Source: Galeopsis tetrahit
Lineage: Eukaryota > Streptophyta > Magnoliopsida > Lamiales > Lamiaceae
DNA: 64,000 bases
Reading direction: 5' to 3'
NCBI GenBank assembly: GCA_963675135.1
Contig: OY776128.1
Coordinates: 75,150,670 to 75,214,669 of the forward strand
The translations under genes and the position numbers were made by a program. This document shows, piece after piece, positions 45,801 to 57,077 of the stretch. A model generated the notes under the pieces. It did not search any database. It worked only from the letters and a program-made list of their open reading frames with translations, and was not told the DNA's origin. Every line of letters begins with the position of its first letter. Position 1 is the stretch's first letter.

Positions 45801-48800
45801 ATAATCTTATAGTTTTCGTTCATTAATGACCGGCAGTGGTATATTGAGCTTCCTATGCAGCTCATCTCTGTACTGATCCTCCCTATTCTTCTTGCCACTT
45901 GGCAGACTTTTTAACTCTGGCACAAAGAACACACAATTATTAACCTGAATCTACAATTATGGTGAACTGTTGTCTACCATTTGAGTCCTATTTCGATATA
46001 ATGGTATTCATGATGATACCTTATTGCTTTTAGATGGGCTGCACTTTATTTTTGCTAAATGGATTAGATGAAAATGATATTGTTTACCATTTCCAACCTG
46101 GGATATCTCTGCAATGGCATTATCAAGAATATTGAATAATGGTGCTTGTAAGTTTAGCGGCTCCATTTATTAAGTATTGCTTCATGCAAAACGTCCTTCT
46201 CAATGTTTCCATTCATGAAAATTTCTTCATCTCAATTTTTCAAATTTCATGTCAGAATATGCACACTAGGTGGGAAAGATCTTTTTTGGTTGAACACATC
46301 TTAATGTAGAAAAGGTTTCCTCATTGTCAGGAACTCAGGATCTTAAGCTTAAGTATAGTCTTTGCCATTCCTTCCCATCTATTCATCTATTCCAAGCATA
46401 TGCCATTGCAGTATCAACACTTGTGATATTCCAAGCATATTCCTTCAGGGGATGTTTGTTTTGGGATTTTGAGGATTTCAAAATCCTAATGAGATTTATG
46501 TTTTGTGTTTGTTTTGGAATTTTAGTAGGGTAGGATTTAACTTTAATGAGTAGTGTTGTATTATTATATTATTTGTTGAGTGTGATTGTAATGATTGTGT
46601 AATGATTAATGTGTTTTATTGGAGATGATAAGATGTAAGATAATAAGTATTTATAGGGTTTATATGTGTTTATAGGGTTAGATTTTGAAATCCTTAATCT
46701 AAATCCCAAACTAGAACATGGGTGGAATTTCAAAATCTCAAATCCGGATTTCCCATCCCAAAACAAACATCCCCTCAAGGTTTTAATATTATGGTTAATA
46801 AATTCTGCAAGCTATAATTTCAGAGGTTTTATGAGCATGGAGGGGAGACTCAAGTTGTGCAAGATGCGCTTCTGAAGCCCTCAATGGACATCTTTTCTGT
46901 AGGGTGAGTGTTCCTCTCATATTATTACTTTGGACAAAATTGGCACAAACTTCTGATTTTGATATGACTGTGATGAATTTATTGAAAATTAGTGAGCCTT
47001 TACCAGAGTTAAATGCAGCAAAGATAAAAAAAAAATGGACGAGGAATCCTTTTCTTTAAGGGTATGGGAATTCTCTATCCAGGAATCTCAGTTGCATCGT
47101 GTGCTTGTTCCTTTGAATCAATTTAAGGGGGAAATCAACCATAATGAGAGTAGAACTTCTATTAGATATATGAATGAAAGTTTTATAGTAAATCAAATGC
47201 TACCTCTATTTTGCTAGCATGCTCATAGTTTTTCTATGTCTCTTAGGCAATGTTTACTTTTTTGGGTTTTGTAAACCTGGTTTTGGGTTTAAAAATCCTA
47301 AACCGGTTTTACTTCGTGATTTTAAAAATCGGTTTTGAAAAACCACCCCTACAACACCTATAAATCTACTATCACACTTTCCAATACAATCAACTCTCTC
47401 TCTGTACACTTTAATATATTTAAATCATAATTCACATAATTCAATCATTTCAATCATACTCAACAATAATATTACTCCCTCCGTCCCACTATAAGTTTCC
47501 CCTTTCTTTGGGGTGTTTTGATTAAGGAATCTGATAAAATAATAGATGTAGTATAAGTGATGTGATGGTAAGAGAGAAAATAATAGATGAGTATGACATG
47601 AAGTATTATAAAATAATACTCCCTCCGTCCCGCTATAAGTTTCCCATTTCTTTTGGGTGTTTCGATTAAGGAATATGATAAAATAATAGATGTAGTACAA
47701 GTGATGTGACGGTGAGAGAAAATAATAGATGAGTAAGAGATGAAGTATGATAAAATAATAGATAAAGTATAAGTAATGTGATTGGGAGAGAGAAAATAGC
47801 ATGCCAAAAATGAAAAAAAAAATGAAATGAGAAACTTATTGTGGGACATCCATAAAAGGAAAGTGGAAAATTTATAGTGGGACGGAGGGAGTATATAAAG
47901 TATAAGTGATGTGATTGGAAGAGAGAAAATAATATGTCAAAAATGGAATGGGAAACTTATTGTGGGACATCCATAAAAGGAAAGTGGAAAACTTATAGTG
48001 GGACGGAGGGAGTATAATATAACATCATTCACTCTTACACATTGATTTGACATAAAGTTAAACCCCACTATTCAAAAAACCCCAAACAAACACACATATT
48101 CATTAGGATTTTGAAAAACCCCTAAATTCCAAAAATCGGTTTTAAAAGTCACTTAAAACCCAAAGTAAACATCACCTTATGATGTGTTTTGGATTTCTGG
48201 TACATTCATAATTTGTTTTACAAATAGTGACAATATCTTTAGTCTGCTCATAGTTACTTTATCATGCATAACCTGGTAGTTGCATTTTTGCAGATCTTTT
48301 TCTTGTGGTTTCAAAAAGGTTATTTCAACTTTCTGTTCAGGTGTGTGATTGCTGAGCTTTTCCTTGAAGGTCAACCATTGTTTGAACTCTCTCAACTGCT
48401 TGCATATCGAAGAGGACAATATGATCCTACCCAGCATCTTGAAAAGGTACCTTCAATGAACTGAAATTTTGTTTCTAGAATTTTTTCGTTTGCTTATCAA
48501 TCTTACTATTCCCTCCTTCTCTAAGGGGTTTGTCATATTGCTTGATTGCAGATTCCAGATTCAGGAATCCGTAAGATGATTCTTCATATGATTCAATGGG
48601 ATCCGGAGTCGAGATTCTCTGCTGAGAGTTACCTGCAGGAATATGATTGTGTCGTGTTTCCAAATTATTTCTCACCATTTCTTCATAAATTCTATTCCTT
48701 GTTAAATCCTCTGAGTTCTGATGCAAGGGTAAGGAAATTGGAGTCTTTTCTTCTTTGTCCCTAGTTATTTTAAATTTAATAAAATAATTTATTCTTCAGG

Positions 48801-51800
48801 TTTTAGCTTGTGAGACCTCTTTCCAAGAAATTCTTAGACAGATGATGGGCCACAGGTCTGGCAAGGATATGATATCCGATACAGAAACTTCTGATGATGA
48901 TAGAAGTCCACTGCCACAAGCAATAGATGGAAAGCAAGATTCCAATATGGGAGATAAATCTTTGAGTGAAGGAAAACAGACCAAGAAAATCGCAGGTCAT
49001 GATCACTTTGATTCTCTAGGTAACGTGAGTACCCTGCTAAAGGATGTGAAGCATAACAATGATGGGTGTTTGAGTGCGAAATTTGTGTCAGAGAGTGTGT
49101 TAAAGACTACGTACTCCCAAAATCAGAAGCAGTGTGGTTTACAATCACCTGCTGAGCTTATACAGAGTATCTCCAATATATTCCAGCGAACTCACAATCC
49201 GTTCCTGAAAAAGATTACAATGACTGATTTGAGCTCATTGGCATCAGATTATAACAATCAATCAGACACTTTCGGAATGCCCTTTTTACCATTACCTCAG
49301 GATATATTGAGTTGTGAGGGTATGGTTTTAATTGCTTCACTTCTTTGTTCGTGCATTCGTAATGTGAAGGTCCCTTTCATAAGGAGGGCTGCTGTCCTGC
49401 TCCTGAAATCTTGCTCTTTATATATTGATGATGAAGATCGACTGCAGCGTGTCCTTCCATATGTTATAGCTGTGCTTTCAGATCCAGCTGCCATTGTTCG
49501 TTGTGCTGCATTAGAGACTTTGTGTGACATTCTCCCTCTAGTCAGAGATTTTCCTCCAAGTGATGCCAAAATTTTTCCAGAGTATATTCTTCCAATGCTT
49601 TCCATGCTTCCTGATGATTCGGAGGAAAGTGTGAGGATTTGCTATGCCAGCAATATATCTAAGCTGGCACTGACTGCTTACGGGTTCTTAATTCACTCAA
49701 TAAGCTTGACTGAGGCTGGGGTTCTTAATGAGAATTTGTCACGCAAGTCATCAATACCAGCTGCCAACACTTCCCGAGAGCCGCGGAAACTTAATAATGA
49801 TGCACAACTTGCACAGTTGAGAAAATCTATTGCAGAGATCATTCAAGAACTTGTGATGGGTCCAAAGCAAACACCAAACATAAGGAGAGCACTCCTGCAG
49901 GATATCGGGAACCTTTGTTGGTTCTTTGGGCAGAAGCAGAGTAATGACCTCTTGCTACCTATCCTCCCTGCTTTTCTAAATGACCGTGATGAGCAGCTCA
50001 GGACTGTATTTTATGGGCACATAATATATGTCTGTTTTTCAGTGGGCCAAAGAAGTGTGGAGGAATATCTTTTACCTTATATTGAGCAAGCTCTTAATGA
50101 CAATACGGAATCTGTCATTGTTAATGCATTGGAATGCCTGGCTATTCTCTGTAGAAGTGGTTTCTTGCGGAAGAGGATTCTGCTTGAGATGATAGATCGT
50201 GCTTTCCCATTGCTATGCTATCCCAGTAAGTGGGTAAGGAGATCCGCCGTCACATTTATCGCAGCTAGCAGTGAGAACCTAGGTGCTATAGATTCTTATG
50301 TATTTCTTGTTCCAGTGATACGCCCGTTCTTACGTAGACAACCGTCGTCTTTAGCCTCGGAGAAAACTCTTCTTGGATGTCTGAAGCCACCAGTCTCGAG
50401 AGAAGTTTATCACCAAGTTTTAGATAGTGCTAGAAGTTCAGACATGCTGGAGAGACAGAGAAAGATTTGGTACAATGCATCATCACAGTCGAGACAATTT
50501 GAAGCAGTAGACTTACTTCAGAAAACTGCCCGAGAGTTGGATCCAGTAAAGTGTTGGTCTGACAGACAAAATGATATTGAAAATCATAGTTTTACCAGTA
50601 CCCCTGGCGAAAACTTGGATTCAACTAACTCTGATGATAATGAGGTTAAGTTCAAAGCTCTGGGAAATCTAACCCAAAATACTATGAGTCAAGAGGAAGC
50701 TCGCGATCGTATTGCCTCAGAAAAGTCTCAACTGTCAGGATTTATGTCTCCTCAAATGAGCTGCATGAACAGCTTTATTGATAAATCATCAGAGAGCATA
50801 CCTTTGTACCACTTTAAGGTTGATAACAAGCGGACATCAGGCACTGCTCCAACTACTTCTGATTCTTCATTACCATATAATTCCCTAGGTTTCAGTACTT
50901 CCTCCTTGCCTTGGATGGACCCAGTTAATAAATCATTTAGTCTAGCAAGTTCAATACCAGCACCTAAGCTTGTATCTGGATCGGTTTATGTTGGTAATGG
51001 TCCTGCACTGTTAAGGAGAGTTGTGCATGAAGTAGACGACCGAGAAACTGATGAAACAGTTTATGCAAGTGAAATGGGAGTGCCTGAAAGAATCAAAGGG
51101 AACTCTCTCACCATTGGAGATCACTCCACTTCAGTTGAGGCAACAGAAGCATCATCGTTAGCATGGTCATCTACCATTCCTGATTCTGGGTGGAGACCTC
51201 GTGGGGTATTGGTTGCTCACCTTCAGGAGCACAGATCTGCTGTCAATGATATCTCCATTTCAATGGATCAGCAGTTTTTTGTCAGTGCTTCTGAAGACTC
51301 CACCGTAAAAATCTGGGATTGCAAGAAGCTGGAGAAGGATATCTCATTTAGGTCTAGGCTAACGTATTCTTTGGGTGGAAGTCGTGCAATGTGTATTGCG
51401 GTGCTTCAAGGCACTACTCAAATCGTTGTTGGGGCAAGTGATGGGATGATGCATATGTTTTCTGTTGATCACATCTCCAGAGGACTTGGCAATGTTGTGG
51501 AAAATTATTCAGGTATTGCTGATGTGAAGAAGATTGGTTTTGAAGAAGGTGCCATACTGAGCCTTTTGAACTACTCTGCCGATGGTAGTACGAGTAGAAT
51601 GATTTTATACAGCACACAAAATTGTGGGATCCATCTCTGGGATACAAGAACAAATTCAAATAGTTGGAACACAAAAGTTGCTCCTGAGGAGGGTTATATA
51701 TCTTCTCTGGTGGCAGATCCTTGTGGTAATTGGTTTGTGTCTGGATCGTCAAGGGGTGTGCTTACTTTGTGGGATCTTAGATTTTGCATACCTGTCAACT

Positions 51801-54429
51801 CATGGCAATATTCCCTTGCATGCCCTATTGAGAGATTGTGTCTCTTTGTTCCTCCTTCTGGCACTCCTTTGTCTGTTGCCACTAGGCCACTTGTTTATGT
51901 TGCAGCTGGGTGTAATGAAGTCTCTCTTTGGAATGCTGAAAATGGAAGCTGTCATCAGGTATAAAAAAAAATTTGTTCGTTTTCCCTTATTTCTCCTTGA
52001 AGATGTACGATACAGTTTGCCTAACAAGTAAATCATAAATAAATTTATAATTTTTTGTGGTTCCAATTCTGTAATTGTTTATTCTAGTACTATGGTGTTG
52101 GGTAAATTGAAGTCAAATATCAGTGATAATTCTTGGAATCATGGTGCAAAACTTTATGTTCCCCATCAAACAAAAGAGAAAGAAAATTCAAGGTGAAAAA
52201 CCACATCTCGAAATCTCAAAGAATAGAAAAAATATGGCAGGGTAAAATCCCCATTAATGACACCGCTAGTTTGTTGTAGCTATACTGATGACCACAAGCA
52301 TTAACTAGGTTTGTTTACATGTAGTAAAATTCGCCTTGCTGTAGTCAAATTATATCTAGTGTTTACTGAAAGGGATGGCTCTTCTTCTCCTTTCAGATAT
52401 TGAGGGCTGCAAACCTTGAGTCTGATGCTGAGAATTCTGAGTCACCTTGGGCCTCGGTCAGACCATCTGGGAAGAAATCAGAGCTGAGGCGAAATATAAA
52501 TCCAAAGTACAGGATTGATGAGTTGAATGAACCCTCCGCGCGTGTTCCTGGTATCCGTGCACTGCTTCCTTTACCTGGTGGAGATCTACTAACTGCTGGA
52601 ACTGACTTGAAAGTTCGTCGCTGGGATCATTGCAGGTACTCATTTCATCTTCACTTTCAGATCATTTTGCTTCTGTTACTTCCTTTCTTAATTTTGCATT
52701 TATTGATACTTGCAGCCCTGACCGGACCTATTGTGTGTGTGGACCATCTATTAATGGCACTGGAAATGGCGACTTCTACGAGACAAAATCTAGCTTTGGA
52801 GTGCAAGTTGTGCAGGTATTTCAGATTGCTAGGCTAGGATTTTTGCTTTTCTTCGTTTTGTGATGGAATAGGAGTCAGAGACTCAGGAGGTAGTTTTACT
52901 TTTTATAAGTCTTACAAGTAATCAAATTCTCTGCTTCCCAAGAGTCGTAGAAGTTTCCCTACTATCTACACAAAGCAGTAATTTTGATACTACGGAGTAT
53001 ATAATAATATAATGAAATGATTGCCTAATAGACTATTCTTAAGTATTATTTTATATTTGTGTATATATATGCATGTGTGTCACAATCAAATTTCTCCTGT
53101 TACCTATTTAAGAATATGAAATTACCTTTTTTTTATATATAACTTGGTACATTAATTGAAAGGCTAAAGTGGTGGTGTAGGGTTGCATGCAAGTGATTAC
53201 ATGCAACCAATATTTCTCTCATTACTTCTATCATTTTCTGTGTTTCTTCTACAAGTAATTTTATTTTGGTGCCCTTGGTACGTCAGCAGAATATGATCTT
53301 AATCTATAATATTGTGTGAATGTGTTGATATTGTGTAACAGTGTAACACTAAATATGCATTGTTTTCTGTTTGAATGACCACGAGAAAGGGAATTAGAAA
53401 AGCACAGGAGTCTCTTGGTCATTCAAACAGAAAACACTGCATATTATTTAGAGTTTTGTTATAGTAATTGTTCTTTTTATAGTTGATTTGGTTTCGGTAG
53501 TATATTGTGTTTATGAAGATACATTGTGATGATGCTTCTTGCTTAGAGAAACTTTATAATGTGTATGGTCTCTAGACTTTGCTTTATTTCAAGTAGTCTC
53601 TGGGGTCCACTGGACAGTTTTGTAAAACGTGTGGATAATGATCCCTTTTACGAGCTATTATTGAAATGGAGAAACTATTTCTTTCACCATACATTTTATC
53701 TCCTGCATTTTTTACTTGAGGAAAAAATAACTTCATTGTGAATTAGCTTTCATCCTTTCACTTGGCTGATTGCATTAAAATTTGTTGAGTGTTCCTATTT
53801 TTTGTACATATTATTGTTCTGTGTGTTTTATGGGTCAATGTCTCAATGATAGAGCAAACAGTTATTGCATATTATTATAAATGACTAAATGCTAGCTCTA
53901 ATCTGCAACTTTTTTTCAATTTTCGGTCCAGCACATTTTGAATGATGCCTGCTTTCATTTGTAATATAAACATAAACAGTGTGTTTCTTGATAATTGAAT
54001 GTGTGTTACAAGATTGGCTTCTTTAATCTATATATGATGTGATACTCTCGTGTCTTCAGTTAGCCTAACTTATTAATTGTGGCAACCCTTTGCACAACAA
54101 TCAGCAGAACTTAATCTTGTTTCTCCAGTTCCCTGTCAAAAAAATATCTTGTGGGGGATTTAATTTTTTTTTAGGCGGGTGAGAAACGTGTTGGCTATTA
54201 CATTTTAAAAAAATAAAAATTATGTGCTCATGCTTAAATTGAATTTATTCAGGAAACAAAAAGAAGACCTCTGGCTGCAAGGTTGACTGGAAAAACGATT
54301 CTCGCTGCAGCTGCCACGGATTCTGGAGGGTGTCACCATGATTCTATTCTCTCTTTGGCTTCGGTGAAATTGAACCAGAGACTTCTGATATCAAGCAGTA
54401 GAGATGGAGCTATAAAGGTTTGGAAGTAA
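42856..54429 (+). CDS. VPS15: VPS15, regulatory protein-kinase-like subunit of class III PI3-kinase, 11 exons
   Basis: Partner of VPS34 and ATG6/VPS30 on endosomal and autophagic membranes. Exons: 42856-43128, 44309-44431, 44535-44580, 44671-44831, 46824-46903, 48341-48446, 48552-48728, 48800-51958, 52397-52635, 52716-52815, 54253-54429. Phases agree, 1,546 aa, near the plant VPS15 size. MGNK start gives an N-myristoylation Gly2. The kinase domain (about 25-320) has Lys54 in LVLVKVYFK, HGDIKCEN (Asp149, Asn154) and DFA (167-169) in place of DFG. It lacks a normal Gly-rich loop, as in the family. The middle is alpha-helical HEAT-like (about 400-750). The C-terminus has WD40 repeats (from about 1120; SASEDSTVKIWDC, SGSSRGVLTLWDL, GAIKVWK at the end). 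Confidence 0.95.
44832..46823 (+). other. VPS15 intron 4
   Basis: 2-kb intron, donor GTCTGT, acceptor TTTCAG, joining YVAPE to RFYEHGGE in phase 0. It contains one Tourist-like MITE near its 3' end and a poly-T tract at 45151. Reading frames inside are not coding. Confidence 0.85.
46448..46774. mobile_element. Tourist/Harbinger-type MITE in VPS15 intron 4
   Basis: Ends GGGGATGTTTGTTTTGGGAT at both sides (right side in complement), flanked by TCA (46445-46447, 46775-46777). 327 bp. It ends 49 bases before exon 5, so it lies very close to the acceptor and may cover the branch-point region. Confidence 0.88.
47475..48012. mobile_element. Stowaway MITE nested in family T2, itself split
   Basis: Ends CTCCCTCCGTCCCACTATAA and its complement at the right side, flanked by TA (47473-47474, 48013-48014). 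Its two halves surround a second Stowaway of the same family. Confidence 0.85.
47619..47891. mobile_element. Stowaway MITE nested in a Stowaway of the same family
   Basis: Ends CTCCCTCCGTCCCGCTATAA and, in complement, CTCCCTCCGTCCCACTATAA, with TA on both sides (47617-47618, 47892-47893). 273 bp. Interior phrases such as GATAAAATAATAGATG are shared with the outer copy, showing family identity. Confidence 0.85.
53353..53445. repeat. Foldback hairpin in VPS15 intron 10
   Basis: Arms TTTTCTGTTTGAATGACCA (within 53353-53386) and its complement (53411-53445), with about one mismatch in roughly 30 paired bases and a loop of about 24 bases. The size resembles a small MITE core or a microRNA-like precursor. 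Nothing shows that it is processed. Confidence 0.7.
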
Positions 54430-55142
54430 GGGTACCTTTGGTATTTAACTATTTTTTTGTACATATTCACTGTTAAAAAATGTACATATAGGAATCTGAT
54501 TCAGTTCCATCTCTGATGACAGCTCTTGTATAGTTTTTCTGAAAGTTCTTATATTTGTTATGTGGAGAAAAAAAATTGGATGTCAGAAGTGTGTATATAT
54601 ATATATTAGAGATTAAAATTTTTTGCAGTCCTTATATACTACCTTTGCATTCTTGTTTTAGTTAGGACGCCTTCTATCGTTGTTCAACATGGTCCACCGC
54701 AATTACATACGAAGCCTCCAGCAGTTAATTTGACAATTATCTCAGTATTCAACATAAGGGCACCTCAAAATGACCCAAAAATGTTAAAGCGCACCCCAAA
54801 ATAAAAAATAATTATGGAATGTGTTTATAACATGAAGGGTGTGAGTACTGAAATATGTTCTTTTAAAAAAATTAATGGAGTGTGCTTTAACATTTGTTAT
54901 GTGCTTATAACACGAAATGAGGAAGAAACAACTCTTAAGTGTGGGTAACTATGTGGGTTTGTGTGGCTAATTGGAGGCTCCCCTCAAAATATGAAATGTG
55001 TGCCTTTTATGAGGCTAGTTTTCTATGTTATAAAAACAAAAAAATGTTGGTTCAAGTCGAACTGGAAAATAATTTCTGCTTTTCGAAGTCACAAGGGCTA
55101 ACTGGGGTCGAGATGGCAAGAACCCCACTAATAAAGCAAAAA
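54430..55142. other. VPS15 3' region and spacer
   Basis: Trailer and spacer; a (TA)n run at 54594-54606. No exon or transposon ends recognised. The frame at 54939-55184 has no family resemblance. Confidence 0.4.
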
Positions 55143-56144
55143 CCAGGGACGGACCCAGGATTGTGGGTTAGGGGGGGTCGATAAATATCTCAAAATACAT
55201 AATTATGTCCTTAAAATGTTAAAATCTAGAATTCTCTCGTTCGTATCACAAAAACGTCAAGAATTGTAGCTTATATTCCCTCTGTCCATCAATAACTTTT
55301 ACATTTTTCTTTTCAAGACAGTTTCATAATAACTTTCACACCCTGCACTCTCACAATATTCTTAATTTTACACAAATGTCATTACTTTTTATTCATACTT
55401 ACACAAAGGTGATCAACTCATTTATTACTTTATACATAAATGTTTACAAAATTACCCCTCAAAATTTCACTCATTATTATACATTTTTAATATGTGTGTC
55501 CATCTACCAATAAAACTTAATACTTCCTCTGTCCAATTTTATTATGCCCACTTCTCCGGGCACGAGTTTTAATGAATATTGATTAGTTTATTCATAAAGT
55601 AGATAAGTTGAGGGTATGATGGGGTATTGTGGGGTCCATTTATAAATAAATGATTGTTTATGAATAAAATGAATGACAAAGTGAGTAAATAAGTTATGGT
55701 AGAAGGGTGGAGATATAGTAGTATGAATAGTATTGTTTCCAAAAAGGGTATGGGCAAAATAAAATTGAACAACCAAAAAAGAAAAGTGAGAATAATGAAA
55801 TTGGACGGAGGGAGTATATGGGATAGAGGAAATACATATTTTTTTAATATTGAAATTGTATAGTATAGAAAGTATGAGGACTAAAAATATTTTTTACTCT
55901 TATTTTGCATCACTTTAATTTTTTTTAAAAAATATTTTCTAACTTTATTAGAAATGACTTTTCATAAATTAATTAAATTACAACGGTGTTGCATTTAGCT
56001 TGGATGGGCCCACTTCAATTTAATTTTTGTTTCACTAAAATTTTATGAATTAAATAATAGTTATACTAGTGCATATATAATAACAAATTGGAGAAAGTTG
56101 AGGGGGCCAAGGCCACCCCAAGCAACGCATAGTTCCGTCCCTGG
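55143..56144. mobile_element. hAT-like non-autonomous element with short CCAGGGACGGA ends
   Basis: Left CCAGGGACGGACCCAGG and, in complement at the right, CCAGGGACGGAACTATG. AAAA-containing flanks are similar (GCAAAAA left, AAAACCC right), but an 8-bp duplication is not clean. About 1 kb with an inserted Stowaway. A second candidate Stowaway end lies at 55275. Confidence 0.6.
55523..55814. mobile_element. Stowaway MITE nested in the hAT-like element
   Basis: Ends CTTCCTCTGTCCAATTTTAT and, in complement, CTCCCTCCGTCCAATTTCAT, both followed by TAT; TA at 55521-55522 and 55815-55816. 292 bp. Confidence 0.88.
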
Positions 56145-56289
56145 AAAACCCCATGATACTTAAAAAGTGGGTGGCTGCAACATCTGCATTGACGTTGATG
56201 AGAAGTATTAGAGAATTAATATAAATAAATTGATTTCACACTTTTTAACAAGTTTGAATTTTAGATGAAATACAAAATTTTTATAATGA

Positions 56290-56635
56290 GAGCCTCACCT
56301 CACGTTATAGACTCAATTCCTGTTGAAAACAACTCTACTCGTTTAAATTGTTCACTCGATAAATCACCTTTTAAAAAGATAGAGATTATAATTCGACTCA
56401 CGAGTGAAGTTTAAATTGTTCACTCGATGAATCTCCTCTTAAAAAGGTAGAGATGATAATTCGACTCACGAGTGAAGTGGAGTATTATGAATTTTATATA
56501 AATGAATTGATTCCACACCTCTCTAGTCCACACGTTACGAGTTCGATTCCTGCTGAAAACACTTCTTCTCATTCAAATTGTCCACTCGCCTCCTCCCAAA
56601 AGGATAGAAGTGATAATTCGACCCACGAGTGAGAA
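56290..56635. repeat. Three-copy repeat with TTCGACTCACGAGTGA units
   Basis: Units near 56296-56408, 56409-56477 and 56520-56635 share AAATTGTTCACTCG, AAAAGGATAGA-like and ATAATTCGACTCACGAGTG phrases. Two units begin with CACGTTA...GTTCGATTCCTGCTG, which resembles a tRNA box B, so a decayed tRNA-type retroposon cluster is possible. Confidence 0.55.
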
Positions 56636-57077
56636 AAAGTATTAGTGAATTAATATAAATAAATTAATTACACACATTTCTACATTTTGTACTTTTCAAA
56701 TTTCAATGTTTAATTACTTACTTTTTAAAAAAAAAATTACTGTCAAACTCATTAATAATAGTATTAACTTATACTCCATCCCAACACCCGTCTCTTATTT
56801 AAGAATTTATAATTTTTTTAACACGGGTTTTAATATATCATTTATTTATGAGTATCATAAGAGATAAAAAAAAACTTTTTAGCTTGAATAAAATATCATA
56901 CATTTAATGTAATATTTTGAGGGAAATGGTTAAAATGTGTTTATTTTATTTTAAGTACGTGTAATTAAGTAAAAAAACCAATATATTAAATAGGAAACGA
57001 GAAAGTATAATTTTCTTGAAATTTTAAAACAATTATTGCTTACAATAATCTAAAAGTGACATGCATTCTGTATGTAG
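56636..57077. other. Spacer upstream of the PEARLI 4 gene
   Basis: AT-rich; I looked here for a first exon of the downstream gene and found no ATG-containing exon with a donor that fits. Confidence 0.4.

Larger units (their letters stand above)
47246..48176. mobile_element. Tourist-like MITE, family T2, in VPS15 intron 5
   Basis: Ends GGCAATGTTTACTTTTTTGG and, in complement, GGTGATGTTTACTTTGGGTT, flanked by TTA (47243-47245, 48177-48179). Same family as 36808-37924. Without the nested Stowaways it is about 390 bp. It ends 164 bases before exon 6. Confidence 0.85.

Noticed and set aside
47035..47217. 60-aa frame starting MDEESFSLRVWEF in VPS15 intron 5
   Set aside because: Starts within a poly-A tract; no homology recognised, and exon 5 to exon 6 phase is complete without it.
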